From Alphaproteobacteria bacterium (GTDB taxonomy: Bacteria > Pseudomonadota > Alphaproteobacteria > Micropepsales > Micropepsaceae), in NCBI GenBank assembly GCA_947373775.1, contig CANBZE010000032.1, positions 1 through 12,225 of the forward strand: a stretch of DNA of 12,225 bases, in the 5' to 3' direction. The position numbers were made by a program, and so were the translations under genes. Positions 1 through 6,933 of this stretch are shown in pieces. The stretch's first letter is position 1; every line of letters starts with the position of its first letter. The notes beneath the pieces were generated by a model. The model was not told the origin of the DNA. It was given only the letters and a program-made list of their open reading frames with translations, and ran no database searches.

Positions 1-248
1 ATTTGATGGACGAGGCGCGCACCGCGCCCGATGGCATAAAGACCGCGCCGCCGATTCTTTTCCTTTATGGCGCCAATGACCAGGTCATTCCGGCGGCGCC
101 CACCCAGGCGGTGATTGCGGGCCTGGGATCCAAGGCTACCGTCCGGAAATACGCGCATGGCTACCACATGCTGCTGCGCGATCTGGAAGGCGAGGCGGTG
201 GACAAGGATGTGGCGGACTGGATCTCCGCATCCCGGGGCAACAAATAG
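1..248 (+). CDS. Alpha/beta hydrolase, C-terminal part (5' end outside window)
   Basis: This is the end of a serine hydrolase of the alpha/beta fold, resembling the monoacylglycerol lipase / lysophospholipase (serine aminopeptidase S33-like) group. Only about the last 80 residues are present. Bases 1-2 finish a codon, and the reading frame runs from base 3 to a TAG at 246-248. The segment PPILFLYGANDQVIP carries the expected acid residue of the catalytic triad (Asp of GANDQVIP). The segment KYAHGYHMLLRDLEGE carries the catalytic His in a GYHMLLRD context typical of monoglyceride-lipase-like proteins. The nucleophile Ser lies upstream of the window. The ATG visible at base 6 is internal, because the preceding codons stay open and a fold without its nucleophile makes no sense. 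The substrate cannot be told. A small hydrophilic ORF follows 44 nt downstream on the same strand. Confidence 0.8.
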   Translation, partial: LMDEARTAPDGIKTAPPILFLYGANDQVIPAAPTQAVIAGLGSKATVRKYAHGYHMLLRDLEGEAVDKDVADWISASRGNK

Positions 249-292
249 CCGCCTTGGCCGTTACCGCTCCGGAACCCTTTCGGAGCACACCA

Positions 293-475
293 ATGGCCAA
301 TCCCCAGAATGATCTGCGCAACGGCAAGCCGGGCGGCGACGCCAACACCAACGCCAAACTGGCCGGGCACACCGACCAGACCATGCCGACCGCGCCCAAG
401 GACGAGCATGCCGTCAATCCGGGTGTCGGCAGCAAGGCCGGCGTGGCCGTGGGCCAGGTCACCAAGTCCAATTAA
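293..475 (+). CDS. Small hydrophilic protein of 60 aa, probably disordered
   Basis: I do not recognise this protein. It begins MANPQNDLRNGKPGGDANTN and ends GVAVGQVTKSN. It is rich in Gly, Asn and Ala, has no Cys, Trp, Phe, Tyr or Ile, and shows no membrane segment or signal peptide, so it is probably unstructured. The start at ATG 293 is preferred over the in-frame TTG at 254 because GGAG at 282-285 lies 7 nt before it. The stop is TAA at 473-475. It lies 44 nt after the hydrolase and directly before the hairpin terminator at 501-555, which suggests the last gene of a short transcript or a monocistronic small gene. A hydrophilin-like or stress-related role is possible from composition alone but unproven. 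The good ribosome-binding site and the terminator favour a real gene over a chance ORF. Confidence 0.6.
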   Translation: MANPQNDLRNGKPGGDANTNAKLAGHTDQTMPTAPKDEHAVNPGVGSKAGVAVGQVTKSN

Positions 476-500
476 GTCCACCCCGGCCCTCTTTGATGAG

Positions 501-555
501 AAATGGGGATGGCGATATGCTTTCCAGGCGGGAAGCATTTCGCCTCCCCGTTTTT
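501..555 (+). terminator. Strong Rho-independent terminator (long imperfect hairpin plus T5)
   Basis: Bases 517-525 (ATGCTTTCC) pair with 530-538 (GGGAAGCAT) across an AGGC loop, with one G-U pair. Bases 511-515 (GGCGA) pair with 540-544 (TCGCC). Bases 501-509 pair with 545-553, with one G-U pair and T510 bulged. The arm is about 22 paired bases, followed by TTTTT at 551-555. This fits an intrinsic terminator for the upstream genes. It argues against starting gcdH at ATG 503 or 509, because those codons lie inside the stem. CCCCGGCCC at 481-489 can also pair with GGGCTGGGG at 558-566, closing a larger outer stem. Confidence 0.75.
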
Positions 556-568
556 ATGGGCTGGGGAT

Positions 569-1738
569 ATGCCGCAAGTATGGCCCGCGTTTGACTGGGC
601 TGATCCGCTGTTGCTGGAAGCCTCGCTGCGCGAGGAGGAAAAGCTGGTGCAGGGTACCGCGCGCGGCTTTGCGCAAGGCCGGCTGATGCCCAGGGTGCGG
701 GACATGCACCGGGATGAAAGCTTCGATCCTGGCATCCTGAAAGAAATGGGTGCGCTCGGCCTGCTGGGCAGCACTCAGGAAGAATTCGGCGGCGTCTCGC
801 CGGTGGCTTACGGGTTGATCGCGCGGGAAGTGGAGCGGGTGGACTCGGCGTTCCGTTCGTCACTGTCGGTGCAGTCCAGCCTGGTGATGCACCCCATCCA
901 TGAATTTGGCAGCGCGGCGCAGAAGAAAAAGTATTTGCCCAAACTGGCGGCCGGCGAATGGATCGGCTGCTTCGGCCTGACCGAGCCGGAAGCCGGCTCT
1001 GATCCCGGCGCCATGCAATCCAAGGCCATCAAGACGGCGGACGGCTTTGTGCTGAACGGCACCAAGAGCTGGATCACCCACGCGCCCGTCGCCGATGTGC
1101 TGGTTGTGTGGGCCAAGCTGGACGGCCGCGTCAAAGGTTTCCTCCTGGAGCGCGGTGACAAAGGCCTGACCACGCCCAAGATCGACGGCAAGTTTTCCTT
1201 GCGCGCAAGTGTCACCGGCCAGATCGCCATGAATGTTGTCGCCATTCCGGCCGATCGCATGCTGCCGCAGGCCGACGGCATGAAGGCACCGTTCGCCTGT
1301 CTCAACCATGCGCGCTTCGGTATTTCCTGGGGGGCGATGGGGGCGGCGGAGTTCTGCTGGCACGCGGCGCGCAGTTACGGCCTGGAACGCAAGCAGTTCG
1401 GCCGGCCACTGGCCGCCAACCAGCTTTATCAAAAGAAGCTGGCCGACATGCAGACTGAGATCACCCTGGGCCTGACCGCCTGCCTGCAGGCGGGGCGGCT
1501 GATGGAAGAGGGCAAGCTGGCATCCGAGGCCATCAGCCTTCTGAAGCGCAACAATGCCGGCAAGGCGCTGGACATCGCGCGCGCCGCCCGCGACATGCAT
1601 GGCGGCAACGGCGTGGCCGACGATTATCACGTGGTGCGGCACATGCTGAACCTGGAAGCCGTCAACACCTATGAAGGCACCCATGATATCCACGCCCTGG
1701 TGCTGGGCCGGGCCCAGACGGGGATTTCGGCCTTTTAA
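569..1738 (+). CDS. gcdH: Glutaryl-CoA dehydrogenase
   Basis: This FAD-dependent acyl-CoA dehydrogenase oxidises and decarboxylates glutaryl-CoA to crotonyl-CoA in the cytoplasm, at the end of lysine, hydroxylysine and tryptophan breakdown. From ATG 569 it is 389 residues, the usual length for bacterial members. Family-specific stretches are clear: [20 protein letters not shown] (residues 91-110, with the Arg expected to bind the substrate carboxylate at 96), [14 protein letters not shown] (133-146), [20 protein letters not shown] (164-183) and [12 protein letters not shown] (203-214). [16 protein letters not shown] (366-381) carries the catalytic base Glu369. An in-frame ATG at 503 would add 22 residues, but it falls inside the terminator stem. 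ATG 569 gives the [16 protein letters not shown] beginning seen in this family, although its ribosome-binding site (GGGG at 563-566, 2 nt away) is poor. An FMN-dependent hydroxy-acid dehydrogenase follows 47 nt later and is probably co-transcribed. Confidence 0.93.
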   Translation: MPQVWPAFDWADPLLLEASLREEEKLVQGTARGFAQGRLMPRVRDMHRDESFDPGILKEMGALGLLGSTQEEFGGVSPVAYGLIAREVERVDSAFRSSLSVQSSLVMHPIHEFGSAAQKKKYLPKLAAGEWIGCFGLTEPEAGSDPGAMQSKAIKTADGFVLNGTKSWITHAPVADVLVVWAKLDGRVKGFLLERGDKGLTTPKIDGKFSLRASVTGQIAMNVVAIPADRMLPQADGMKAPFACLNHARFGISWGAMGAAEFCWHAARSYGLERKQFGRPLAANQLYQKKLADMQTEITLGLTACLQAGRLMEEGKLASEAISLLKRNNAGKALDIARAARDMHGGNGVADDYHVVRHMLNLEAVNTYEGTHDIHALVLGRAQTGISAF

Positions 1739-1785
1739 AGCGACGGGTTTGCGGGCATAAAGCCCCCGATTTCACAGGTCTTCCC

Positions 1786-2961
1786 ATGAGTCTGGCTTCT
1801 CCGCGCGTCGTCAACATCAAGGATATGCGCCGCCTGGCGCGCGCCCGTCTGCCCGACGGCGTATTCGATTATCTCGACGGCGCCGCCGACGAGGAAATCA
1901 CGCTCAAGGACAGCGAGCGCGCCTTTACCGAAGTGCTGTTCAAGCCGCGCTTTGCCGTGGCAACGCCGTCCTGCGATCTGGGTGTGACGGTGCTGGGCCA
2001 GAAGCTGGACCTGCCGTTCCTGCTGGCGCCCATCGGCTATTCGCGGCTGATGCATCCGCGCGGTGAGCTGGCGGCTTCGAAGGCGGCCGGCAACAACGGC
2101 ACCGGCTATATCCTGTCCACCATGTCGGGCCACACCATCGAAGACGTAAAAGCAGAGTCGAACGGCCCGACTTTCTATCAATTGTATCTGGCCGGCGGAC
2201 GCGGCGCCGCCGAAGGCGCCATCGCGCGCGCCAAAGCGGCCGGCTACAAGGCGCTGTTCGTCACCATTGATACGCCAGTGGCGGGCAATCGCGAGCGCGA
2301 CTTCCGCAACGGCATGAAGGAGCTGATGGGCAAGAGCATCCTGGCCAAGGCCAAGTATGTTCCCAACATCCTGGCGCATCCGCGCTGGCTGGCGGGGTTT
2401 CTCGCCGACGGCATGACGCGGCCCTTTCCTAACATCGTGGTGCCCGGTTCCGGCCCGCTGGCGGCGACCGACGTGGCGGCGGCGCTGGAATCGGCGCAGG
2501 TGTCCTGGACCGACCTGAAATGGATTCGCGAATTGTGGGATGGCCCCATCGTGATGAAGGGCGTCGTGACGGTCGATGACGCCAAACGCTCGGTCGATTA
2601 CGGCGCACAGGGTATCGTGGTGTCCACCCATGCCGGCCGCCAGCTCGACGGCGTGGCGGGATCGTTGCGTGTGCTACCGGGAATCCTGGAAGCGGTGGGC
2701 GGCCAGACCGAAGTGTTGTTCGACGGCGGCATCCGCCGCGGCAGCGACATGGTCAAGGCGCTGGCGATGGGCGCCAAGGCGGTGCTGCTGGGACGCGGCT
2801 ATGCCTATGGCATGGCGGCGGCGGGCGATGCCGGGATCGAGCGCGCCATCGAGATTTTCCGCGCCGACATCATCCGCACCCTCAAGCTGCTAGGTTGCCC
2901 CAGCATCGCGGCGCTGGATCAGTCCTATATCGCGCTGCGCCCCGGTTTTCGGGTCGATTAA
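1786..2961 (+). CDS. FMN-dependent alpha-hydroxy-acid dehydrogenase/oxidase (LldD / glycolate oxidase family)
   Basis: This 391-residue TIM-barrel flavoprotein should oxidise an L-2-hydroxy acid (lactate, mandelate, glycolate or similar) to the 2-oxo acid using FMN. Family residues can be placed: Tyr29 in FDYLDGAADEE, Tyr134 in FYQLYLAGG, Asp162 in TIDTPVAGNRERD and Lys258 in IVMKGVVTVDDA. The catalytic base is His282 and the substrate Arg is Arg285, in STHAGRQLDG. The FMN phosphate loop is DGGIRRGSDMVKALAMGAKA at 313-332. The active-site stretch reads STHAGRQLD instead of the commoner SNHGGRQLD, so the substrate is uncertain and no symbol is given. ATG 1786 has AGG at 1776-1778, 7 nt upstream. 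It follows gcdH by 47 nt on the same strand. It ends only 7 nt before a palindromic repeat that separates it from a convergent gene. Confidence 0.9.
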   Translation: MSLASPRVVNIKDMRRLARARLPDGVFDYLDGAADEEITLKDSERAFTEVLFKPRFAVATPSCDLGVTVLGQKLDLPFLLAPIGYSRLMHPRGELAASKAAGNNGTGYILSTMSGHTIEDVKAESNGPTFYQLYLAGGRGAAEGAIARAKAAGYKALFVTIDTPVAGNRERDFRNGMKELMGKSILAKAKYVPNILAHPRWLAGFLADGMTRPFPNIVVPGSGPLAATDVAAALESAQVSWTDLKWIRELWDGPIVMKGVVTVDDAKRSVDYGAQGIVVSTHAGRQLDGVAGSLRVLPGILEAVGGQTEVLFDGGIRRGSDMVKALAMGAKAVLLGRGYAYGMAAAGDAGIERAIEIFRADIIRTLKLLGCPSIAALDQSYIALRPGFRVD

Positions 2962-2968
2962 CTCCGGT

Positions 2969-3092
2969 GTCATGGCCCGCAAATGCGGGCCACCCAGGTG
3001 ACGCAAGGCCGGTATCAATAGTGATGCTGCGTTCAACTATCTATCACGCAGCTCGCCCAAGCTGGGTGGCCCGCACTCCGGCGGGCCATGAC
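2969..3092. repeat. Two-module palindromic intergenic repeat, copy A
   Basis: The left module, 2969-2996, is a hairpin with TGGCCCGCA and TGCGGGCCA arms around AA, bounded by GTCA and CCCA. The right module, 3063-3092, is inverted: TGGCCCGC (3067-3074) pairs with GCGGGCCA (3081-3088), and it ends CATGAC. Reverse-complemented, the right module matches the left except that its loop is CGGAGT instead of the shorter AAAT. The 66-nt centre is not shared with copy B. It contains its own short inverted repeat, GCTGCGT at 3026-3032 and ACGCAGC at 3046-3052. The element fills the whole gap between two convergent stop codons, so it may act as a bidirectional terminator. It resembles REP/BIME-type dispersed repeats; no transposase is present. 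Confidence 0.85.
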
Positions 3093-3099
3093 AATGGGT

Positions 3100-4032
3100 T
3101 CAAATCTTGAACCGGGCCATCCAGCCCATGTCGTCGCAGAAATACATGTCGTCGCCCACCAGCTTGGCGCAGTGAATCACCGGCGAGGTATCCGGCAACT
3201 GCACCCGCTCATGAATAGTCCCGGTGGCGGCATCGTGGCGGAAAAACGCATTCAGATTTGAATCAGACGACCAGATGGTGCCCTGCGTCTTGCCCCAGCT
3301 CATGCCATGGGTGCGGTTGCCCGGCACCGGCCAGCTGGATTTCACCTTCCAGGTCTTCTTGTTGATGGTGAAGATCGCCCGCGCCGGCGGGCAGGCATAG
3401 ATCAGGTAATCACCGTCCAGGATGATGGCATGCGCGCCGGTGCCGCCCGAGCCTTCCTCGGCATCCAGCGGCAACTGCCCTGGCGGCAATCCCTTGCCGG
3501 TGTTGTTGCCGACATTGCCGCTCTGCGCCGGGCCGATGCCGCGCGGCAGGTCCGGCCAGGCAGGCTTCAGCGGCGAGGAGCGCCCCTTGGGATCGTCCTC
3601 TCGCTCATAGATGCGGCCCGCGCCCGGGGTCACATACTTGGCGATGGTCTTGCCCTTCAGGTCGCAATGCACGATCAGCGAATTGTGCGTGGACGTGATC
3701 CACATTGTCTCGCCGTCCTGCACCAGTCCGCTGGGACCGACGACATCGGCCTGGAACTCGCGCACGGTCGATCCGTCCTTGATGTTGGTCAGGGTGATCC
3801 AGTGACCGGCGCCCTGATCCAGCACCCACATCTGTCCAGGTGTCGAGGCGATGGCCAGGCCGTTGGGCTGGCCATGCTTGGTCTTGTACAGCACCTCGAT
3901 CTTGCTAGCGGCGCGGGTCGGAATTTTCGACCAGTCGGGCAGGCAGGCGGAATGCGCTGGCTGCGCCAATGCGGGCAGGGCGGCGGCGGGTGAGACCGCG
4001 GCGGCGGCGAGGAAATTTCTGCGCTTCATCAT
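3100..4032 (-). CDS. Exported beta-propeller protein (NHL/SMP-30-like), second of a tandem pair
   Basis: This is a 310-residue predicted periplasmic protein of unknown function. The N-terminus MMKRRNFLAAAA followed by an Ala-rich core and ALA-Q (residues 21-24) looks like a Tat signal peptide with an RRxFL motif. The rest has repeated propeller-blade phrases: NGLAIASTPGQMWVLDQGAG (57-76), GPSGLVQDGETMWITSTHNS (99-118), GTGAHAIILDGDYLIYACPP (197-216) and RTHGMSWGKTQGTIWSSDSN (240-259). It ends with the blade FCDDMGWMARFKI. It is clearly paralogous to the gene upstream: both share NGLA, G-H-A, RTH(G/D) and the C-terminal GW-x-FKI. AGGA at 4043-4040, 7 nt before ATG 4032, sets the start. This AGGA overlaps the TAG stop of the upstream gene, so translation is probably linked. 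A lactonase, a lyase or a binding protein are all possible for this fold, and no catalytic residues can be assigned. Confidence 0.75.
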   Translation of the reverse strand: MMKRRNFLAAAAVSPAAALPALAQPAHSACLPDWSKIPTRAASKIEVLYKTKHGQPNGLAIASTPGQMWVLDQGAGHWITLTNIKDGSTVREFQADVVGPSGLVQDGETMWITSTHNSLIVHCDLKGKTIAKYVTPGAGRIYEREDDPKGRSSPLKPAWPDLPRGIGPAQSGNVGNNTGKGLPPGQLPLDAEEGSGGTGAHAIILDGDYLIYACPPARAIFTINKKTWKVKSSWPVPGNRTHGMSWGKTQGTIWSSDSNLNAFFRHDAATGTIHERVQLPDTSPVIHCAKLVGDDMYFCDDMGWMARFKI

Positions 4033-4041
4033 GTGCTGTTC

Positions 4042-4941
4042 CTACGCCGGTTCGATCTTGAAGACCCAGCCCGAATGCGGGCTGTCGCCATTGGGCCAAC
4101 CGGGATGGATACCGGCATCGCAGCTGATCAATGTGCCGTTGTGGAATTCCAGGCCATGCGGATCGCAGGAGCCGGGCAGGAAATCCCAGGTGCCGATGAT
4201 CTGGCCGGTCTTGCCATCATACTTCACCAGCCCCGGCTTGCCTTCCTTGTAGTTCTTGCTGTCATTGCCCAGCACCAGCCAGATATCGCCCTTGTCATCG
4301 ATGGTCATGTCATGGGTGCGCGGCTTGTCGGGCGAGGTGTAGGTCGAGATCGCCACTTCCGGCACCCAGGTCTTGGGATCGACCCGCAGCAGCAGCTTGG
4401 GGCGCAGCGCCGCGATCCACAATTTGCCGTTATGCCATTGCGCGCCATGGCTGCCGCCGCCGTCCTGGCCGGGCAGGGCCAGCGGGATCTGGCGATGGCT
4501 GATCTCCTTGCTGTTCATGTCGACCTGGAAACAGCCCTGCGGCGCCTGATTGGCCATCATCCAGACATTGCCGTCGCCGTAAGCCATGCCGGAACAGTTG
4601 CGGCAGTTGGTCATCACCGTCTTGAGCAGTTTGCCGTTCCAGTCCACCAGCCAGGCGGCTTCGCGCAGGTCGGTGGGTTCGGGCAGGCCATAGCGCTTGG
4701 CGCCGTCGCCGGACAATTTCTGTTCCGCGATCCACAGGCCTTCGGGCGCAACTGCCAACCCGTTGCCATAGCCCTTGGGATACTTGAACATCCGGGTGGT
4801 CTTCATCATGCCATGCGGAATCTCGCGCGGCGGGTTGAGACCGTTGGCCGGCGCAGCGGCCTGCGCCAGCGCCGCGGCGGCCGCGCCGGTCACCATGCCG
4901 GCGGCCAAAGTGCCCGTCATGAAGTTGCGTTTGTTCAGCAT
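4042..4941 (-). CDS. Exported beta-propeller protein with CxxC motif, first of a tandem pair
   Basis: This 299-residue predicted exported protein is paralogous to its downstream neighbour. The N-terminus MLNKRNFMTGTLAAGMV with an Ala-rich core ending ALAQA resembles a Tat signal with KR in place of RR. Propeller phrases are NGLAVAPEGLWIAEQKLS (60-77), GMAYGDGNVWMMANQAPQG (118-136), GSHGAQWHNGKLWIAALRP (163-181) and RTHDMTIDDKGDIWLVLGND (208-227). The last blade is PHGLEFHNGTLISCDAG, closing with GWVFKIEPA. It differs from its partner in carrying TNCRNCSG, a CxxC at 113-116, plus Cys137, Cys259 and Cys274, so disulfides, metal or heme contacts should be considered. No CxxCH heme motif is present. 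GGGGAG at 4954-4949 lies 7 nt before ATG 4941. Only 9 nt separate it from the next gene, so the pair forms an operon. The substrate is unknown. Confidence 0.75.
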   Translation of the reverse strand: MLNKRNFMTGTLAAGMVTGAAAAALAQAAAPANGLNPPREIPHGMMKTTRMFKYPKGYGNGLAVAPEGLWIAEQKLSGDGAKRYGLPEPTDLREAAWLVDWNGKLLKTVMTNCRNCSGMAYGDGNVWMMANQAPQGCFQVDMNSKEISHRQIPLALPGQDGGGSHGAQWHNGKLWIAALRPKLLLRVDPKTWVPEVAISTYTSPDKPRTHDMTIDDKGDIWLVLGNDSKNYKEGKPGLVKYDGKTGQIIGTWDFLPGSCDPHGLEFHNGTLISCDAGIHPGWPNGDSPHSGWVFKIEPA

Positions 4942-5042
4942 GATATTTCTCCCCAGCGTGGTGCTATGCGCCTTTTTCTAGCGGGATGCTGGTCCAAAAA
5001 ACCGGGGATGCAAAGGGCTTAAACGTGCTGCAATAGCGAGAG
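4942..5042 (-). other. 101-nt gap between hemC and the propeller pair
   Basis: On the minus strand this stretch leads from the hemC stop to the ribosome-binding site of the first propeller gene. It holds a T6 run, rc of AAAAAA at 4996-5001, and the purine-rich GGGGAG site. I found no hairpin good enough to call a terminator and no convincing -35/-10 pair. Whether the propeller genes have their own promoter or are read through from hemFC is therefore open. Confidence 0.4.
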
Positions 5043-5963
5043 CTACCAGCCATTGTCTCCGAAATGGGCCTGATAAAGCGGACCCGCCTCCGTTTTGATC
5101 TCCGCGCCCAACTTCAAACCCAAAGCGCGGGCGGTTTCCGCGGCATCGCTTCCCAACGCCACGCTGTGTTGCCGCCGCCAGCAATGCTTGCCGTCCGGCG
5201 TCAGCACTTCGCCCAAAAATGAGAGCGTGCCGTTGTCGATCCGCGCCAGTGCAGCGATGGGTGTGCGGCAGGAACCGTCCAGCGCCTGCAGGAAGGCGCG
5301 CTCGGCGGTGGTGGTGATGGCGTGTTCGCTGATGTTGATCGGCGCAAGGCGGGCGATGGTCCTGGCATCGTCCGTGCGGCAGGTGATGGCCAGTGCGCCC
5401 TGTCCCGGGGCCGGCGGCATGGTGTCGCTGTCCACGATGGAGGCAGCATGACGTTCCAGTCCCAGCCGCTTCAATCCGGCCAGCGCCAGATAGGTCGCGT
5501 CGAAGGCGCCGCTTTCGATTTTGGCCAGCCGCGTTTCCACCCGGCCGCGCAACAGTTCCACTTTCAAGTCGGGCCGCGCGTGTAGTGTCTGGGCTTGGCG
5601 GCGCAAGCTGGCGGTGCCGACCGTGGCGCCCGCCGGCAATTCCATCAGCGTCTTGGCGCGGGTGGCGATGAACGCATCGCGCTGGTCTTCGCGCGAGGGC
5701 ACGCAGGCCAGCACAATTCCGTCCGGCATGCGGGTCGGCAGGTCCTTCATGGAATGGATGGCGATGTCGATGCGCCCGTCCAGCAGGGCTTCATCCAGCT
5801 CCTTGGTGAACAGGCCTTTGCCGCCTTGCTCCTGCAGGCGGCCCTGGATCCGGTCACCGCTGGTCATGAAGCTCTGGATGGCGGCTTCGCTGACGCCCAA
5901 CATGGCCGCCACCAGCCGCGACTGGGCCAGCGCCAGCGGCGAGCCGCGCGATCCCAGCCTCAT
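5043..5963 (-). CDS. hemC: Hydroxymethylbilane synthase (porphobilinogen deaminase)
   Basis: HemC joins four porphobilinogen molecules into hydroxymethylbilane in the cytoplasmic heme (tetrapyrrole) pathway. The protein begins [15 protein letters not shown], the family hallmark. It contains IHSMKDLP with the catalytic Asp (residue 74 counted from ATG 5963), [11 protein letters not shown], and [12 protein letters not shown], whose Cys232 carries the covalent dipyrromethane cofactor. At 306 residues it has normal length. Two starts are possible, ATG 5969 and ATG 5963. I chose 5963 because GGA lies about 6 nt before it and it forms an ATGA overlap with the hemF stop, whereas 5969 has no room for a ribosome-binding site. 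Either way translation is coupled to hemF. HemC normally hands its product to HemD, which is not in this window. Confidence 0.95.
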   Translation of the reverse strand: MRLGSRGSPLALAQSRLVAAMLGVSEAAIQSFMTSGDRIQGRLQEQGGKGLFTKELDEALLDGRIDIAIHSMKDLPTRMPDGIVLACVPSREDQRDAFIATRAKTLMELPAGATVGTASLRRQAQTLHARPDLKVELLRGRVETRLAKIESGAFDATYLALAGLKRLGLERHAASIVDSDTMPPAPGQGALAITCRTDDARTIARLAPINISEHAITTTAERAFLQALDGSCRTPIAALARIDNGTLSFLGEVLTPDGKHCWRRQHSVALGSDAAETARALGLKLGAEIKTEAGPLYQAHFGDNGW

Positions 5964-6826
5964 TTCCATTCCGCAACCGGTGGCATGGACGACAGGATGC
6001 TTTCGACATTGCCGCCGGTCTTCAGCCCGAAATGGGTGCCGCGGTCATACAGAAGATTGAACTCGACATAGCGGCCGCGCCATTTGGCCTGCTCATGACG
6101 CTCCTCTTCGGTCCAGGCTTCTTCCATGCGGCGGGCGATGATCTGGGGCTGGATGTCCAGGAAGGCTTCGCCCACGGCTTTGGTGAAGTCAAAGTCGCGC
6201 GCCCAGTCGCCCGAGTCGTGATGGTCATAGAAGATGCCGCCCACGCCGCGCTGCTCAAGGCGATGCGGCAGCCAGAAATACGTGTCAGCCCATTTCTTGT
6301 ATTTGGGAAACCAGTCGGTGTTGAAACCGTCACACGCCTTCTTCAGACGCTGGTGAAAGTCCACCGTGTCGGGATGGCGCGGGGTGCGCGCGGCGTCGAG
6401 CGTGGGATTGAGGTCCGCGCCGCCGCCGAACCAGCTTTCGGTGGTGACGATCATGCGGGTGTTCATGTGCACCGCAGGCACCCGCGGATTTTTCATATGG
6501 GCGATCAGGCTGATGCCGCTGGCCCAGAAGCGCGGGTCTTCGCCGGCGCCTTTCACCTGCTTGGCAAATTCCGGGGAAAAGGCGCCGAACACCGTGGAGG
6601 TGTGCACGCCGACTTTTTCGAACAGCCGGCCGCGCATCATGCCCATCACGCCGCCGCCTTCGCCTTCGCCGCGCGACCAGGGTGTTTTGACAAAGCGCCC
6701 GGCCTCGCCGGGATAGAGGTTGGCGGGCGCCTGGTCTTCCAGCGCCTCGAACGCCGCCATGATGCGGTCGCGCAGGCTTTCAAACCAGGCGCGCGCCTGC
6801 GTCTTGCGGGTTTCCATCTCGGTCAT
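5960..6826 (-). CDS. hemF: Oxygen-dependent coproporphyrinogen III oxidase
   Basis: HemF oxidatively decarboxylates coproporphyrinogen III to protoporphyrinogen IX with O2, late in heme synthesis. From ATG 6826 ([20 protein letters not shown]) it is 288 residues, the usual length. The frame stays open upstream to 7117, but that extension runs antisense through the start of the divergent gene and is not part of HemF. Visible motifs: [14 protein letters not shown] (53-66), VHTSTVFG (74-81), [15 protein letters not shown] (110-124, with His110 and His120), [13 protein letters not shown] (130-142), FHQRLK with His148, [13 protein letters not shown] (176-188) and [17 protein letters not shown] (242-258). 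The conserved His residues match those known to be functional in the family. The ribosome-binding site is weak, and an alternative ATG lies at 6817. The stop overlaps the hemC start. The use of HemF implies an aerobic or microaerobic organism. Confidence 0.95.
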   Translation of the reverse strand: MTEMETRKTQARAWFESLRDRIMAAFEALEDQAPANLYPGEAGRFVKTPWSRGEGEGGGVMGMMRGRLFEKVGVHTSTVFGAFSPEFAKQVKGAGEDPRFWASGISLIAHMKNPRVPAVHMNTRMIVTTESWFGGGADLNPTLDAARTPRHPDTVDFHQRLKKACDGFNTDWFPKYKKWADTYFWLPHRLEQRGVGGIFYDHHDSGDWARDFDFTKAVGEAFLDIQPQIIARRMEEAWTEEERHEQAKWRGRYVEFNLLYDRGTHFGLKTGGNVESILSSMPPVAEWK

Positions 6827-6933
6827 GGCGGCGCTTTTAGCCGGTCCCCGCGCGCCGCACCATTGTTTTTGAAGTCGCGCCCGGCCATTCTCGCCGCCAC
6901 AAAAAGCCGCAAAATGCGGCGCCTGGAGGGGAC
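6827..6933. promoter_or_regulatory. Divergent intergenic region between hemF and the PQQ-type dehydrogenase
   Basis: This 107-nt gap must hold the promoters of both directions unless hemF is read from elsewhere. On the plus strand a weak candidate is TTGTTT (6863-6868), 17 nt, then CATTCT (6886-6891). The plus gene has an excellent GGAGGGG ribosome-binding site at 6925-6931. A hairpin at 6906-6920 is listed separately. No clear operator palindrome was seen. The promoter call is tentative. Confidence 0.35.
6901..6920 (-). terminator. Terminator-like hairpin upstream of hemF
   Basis: Read on the minus strand, GCCGCA-TTT-TGCGGC (6920-6906) forms a 6-bp GC-rich stem followed at once by TTTTT (6905-6901). 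This is the layout of a small intrinsic terminator pointing toward hemF, 75 nt before its start codon. It could stop antisense transcripts coming from the divergent gene, or attenuate hemF if the hemF promoter lies further upstream. The stem is short, so chance is possible. Confidence 0.4.

Noticed and set aside
503..568. Upstream starts of gcdH at ATG 503 and ATG 509
   Set aside because: They lie within the stem of the terminator hairpin and would add residues ([13 protein letters not shown]) encoded by that structure and foreign to the family.
1743..1768. GGGC-ATAAA-GCCC inverted repeat between gcdH and the FMN enzyme as a terminator
   Set aside because: Only four continuous pairs and no T-run; the two genes more likely share a transcript.
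860..2631. Long minus-strand open frames opposite gcdH and the FMN enzyme (860-1693 and 1735-2631)
   Set aside because: They lie antisense to genes with clear family motifs; their translations are Arg/His/Gly-rich without recognisable motifs, typical of GC-rich shadow frames.
4033..5022. Plus-strand open frame of 329 codons opposite the first propeller gene
   Set aside because: Antisense to a gene with signal peptide, ribosome-binding site and propeller repeats; no motif of its own.
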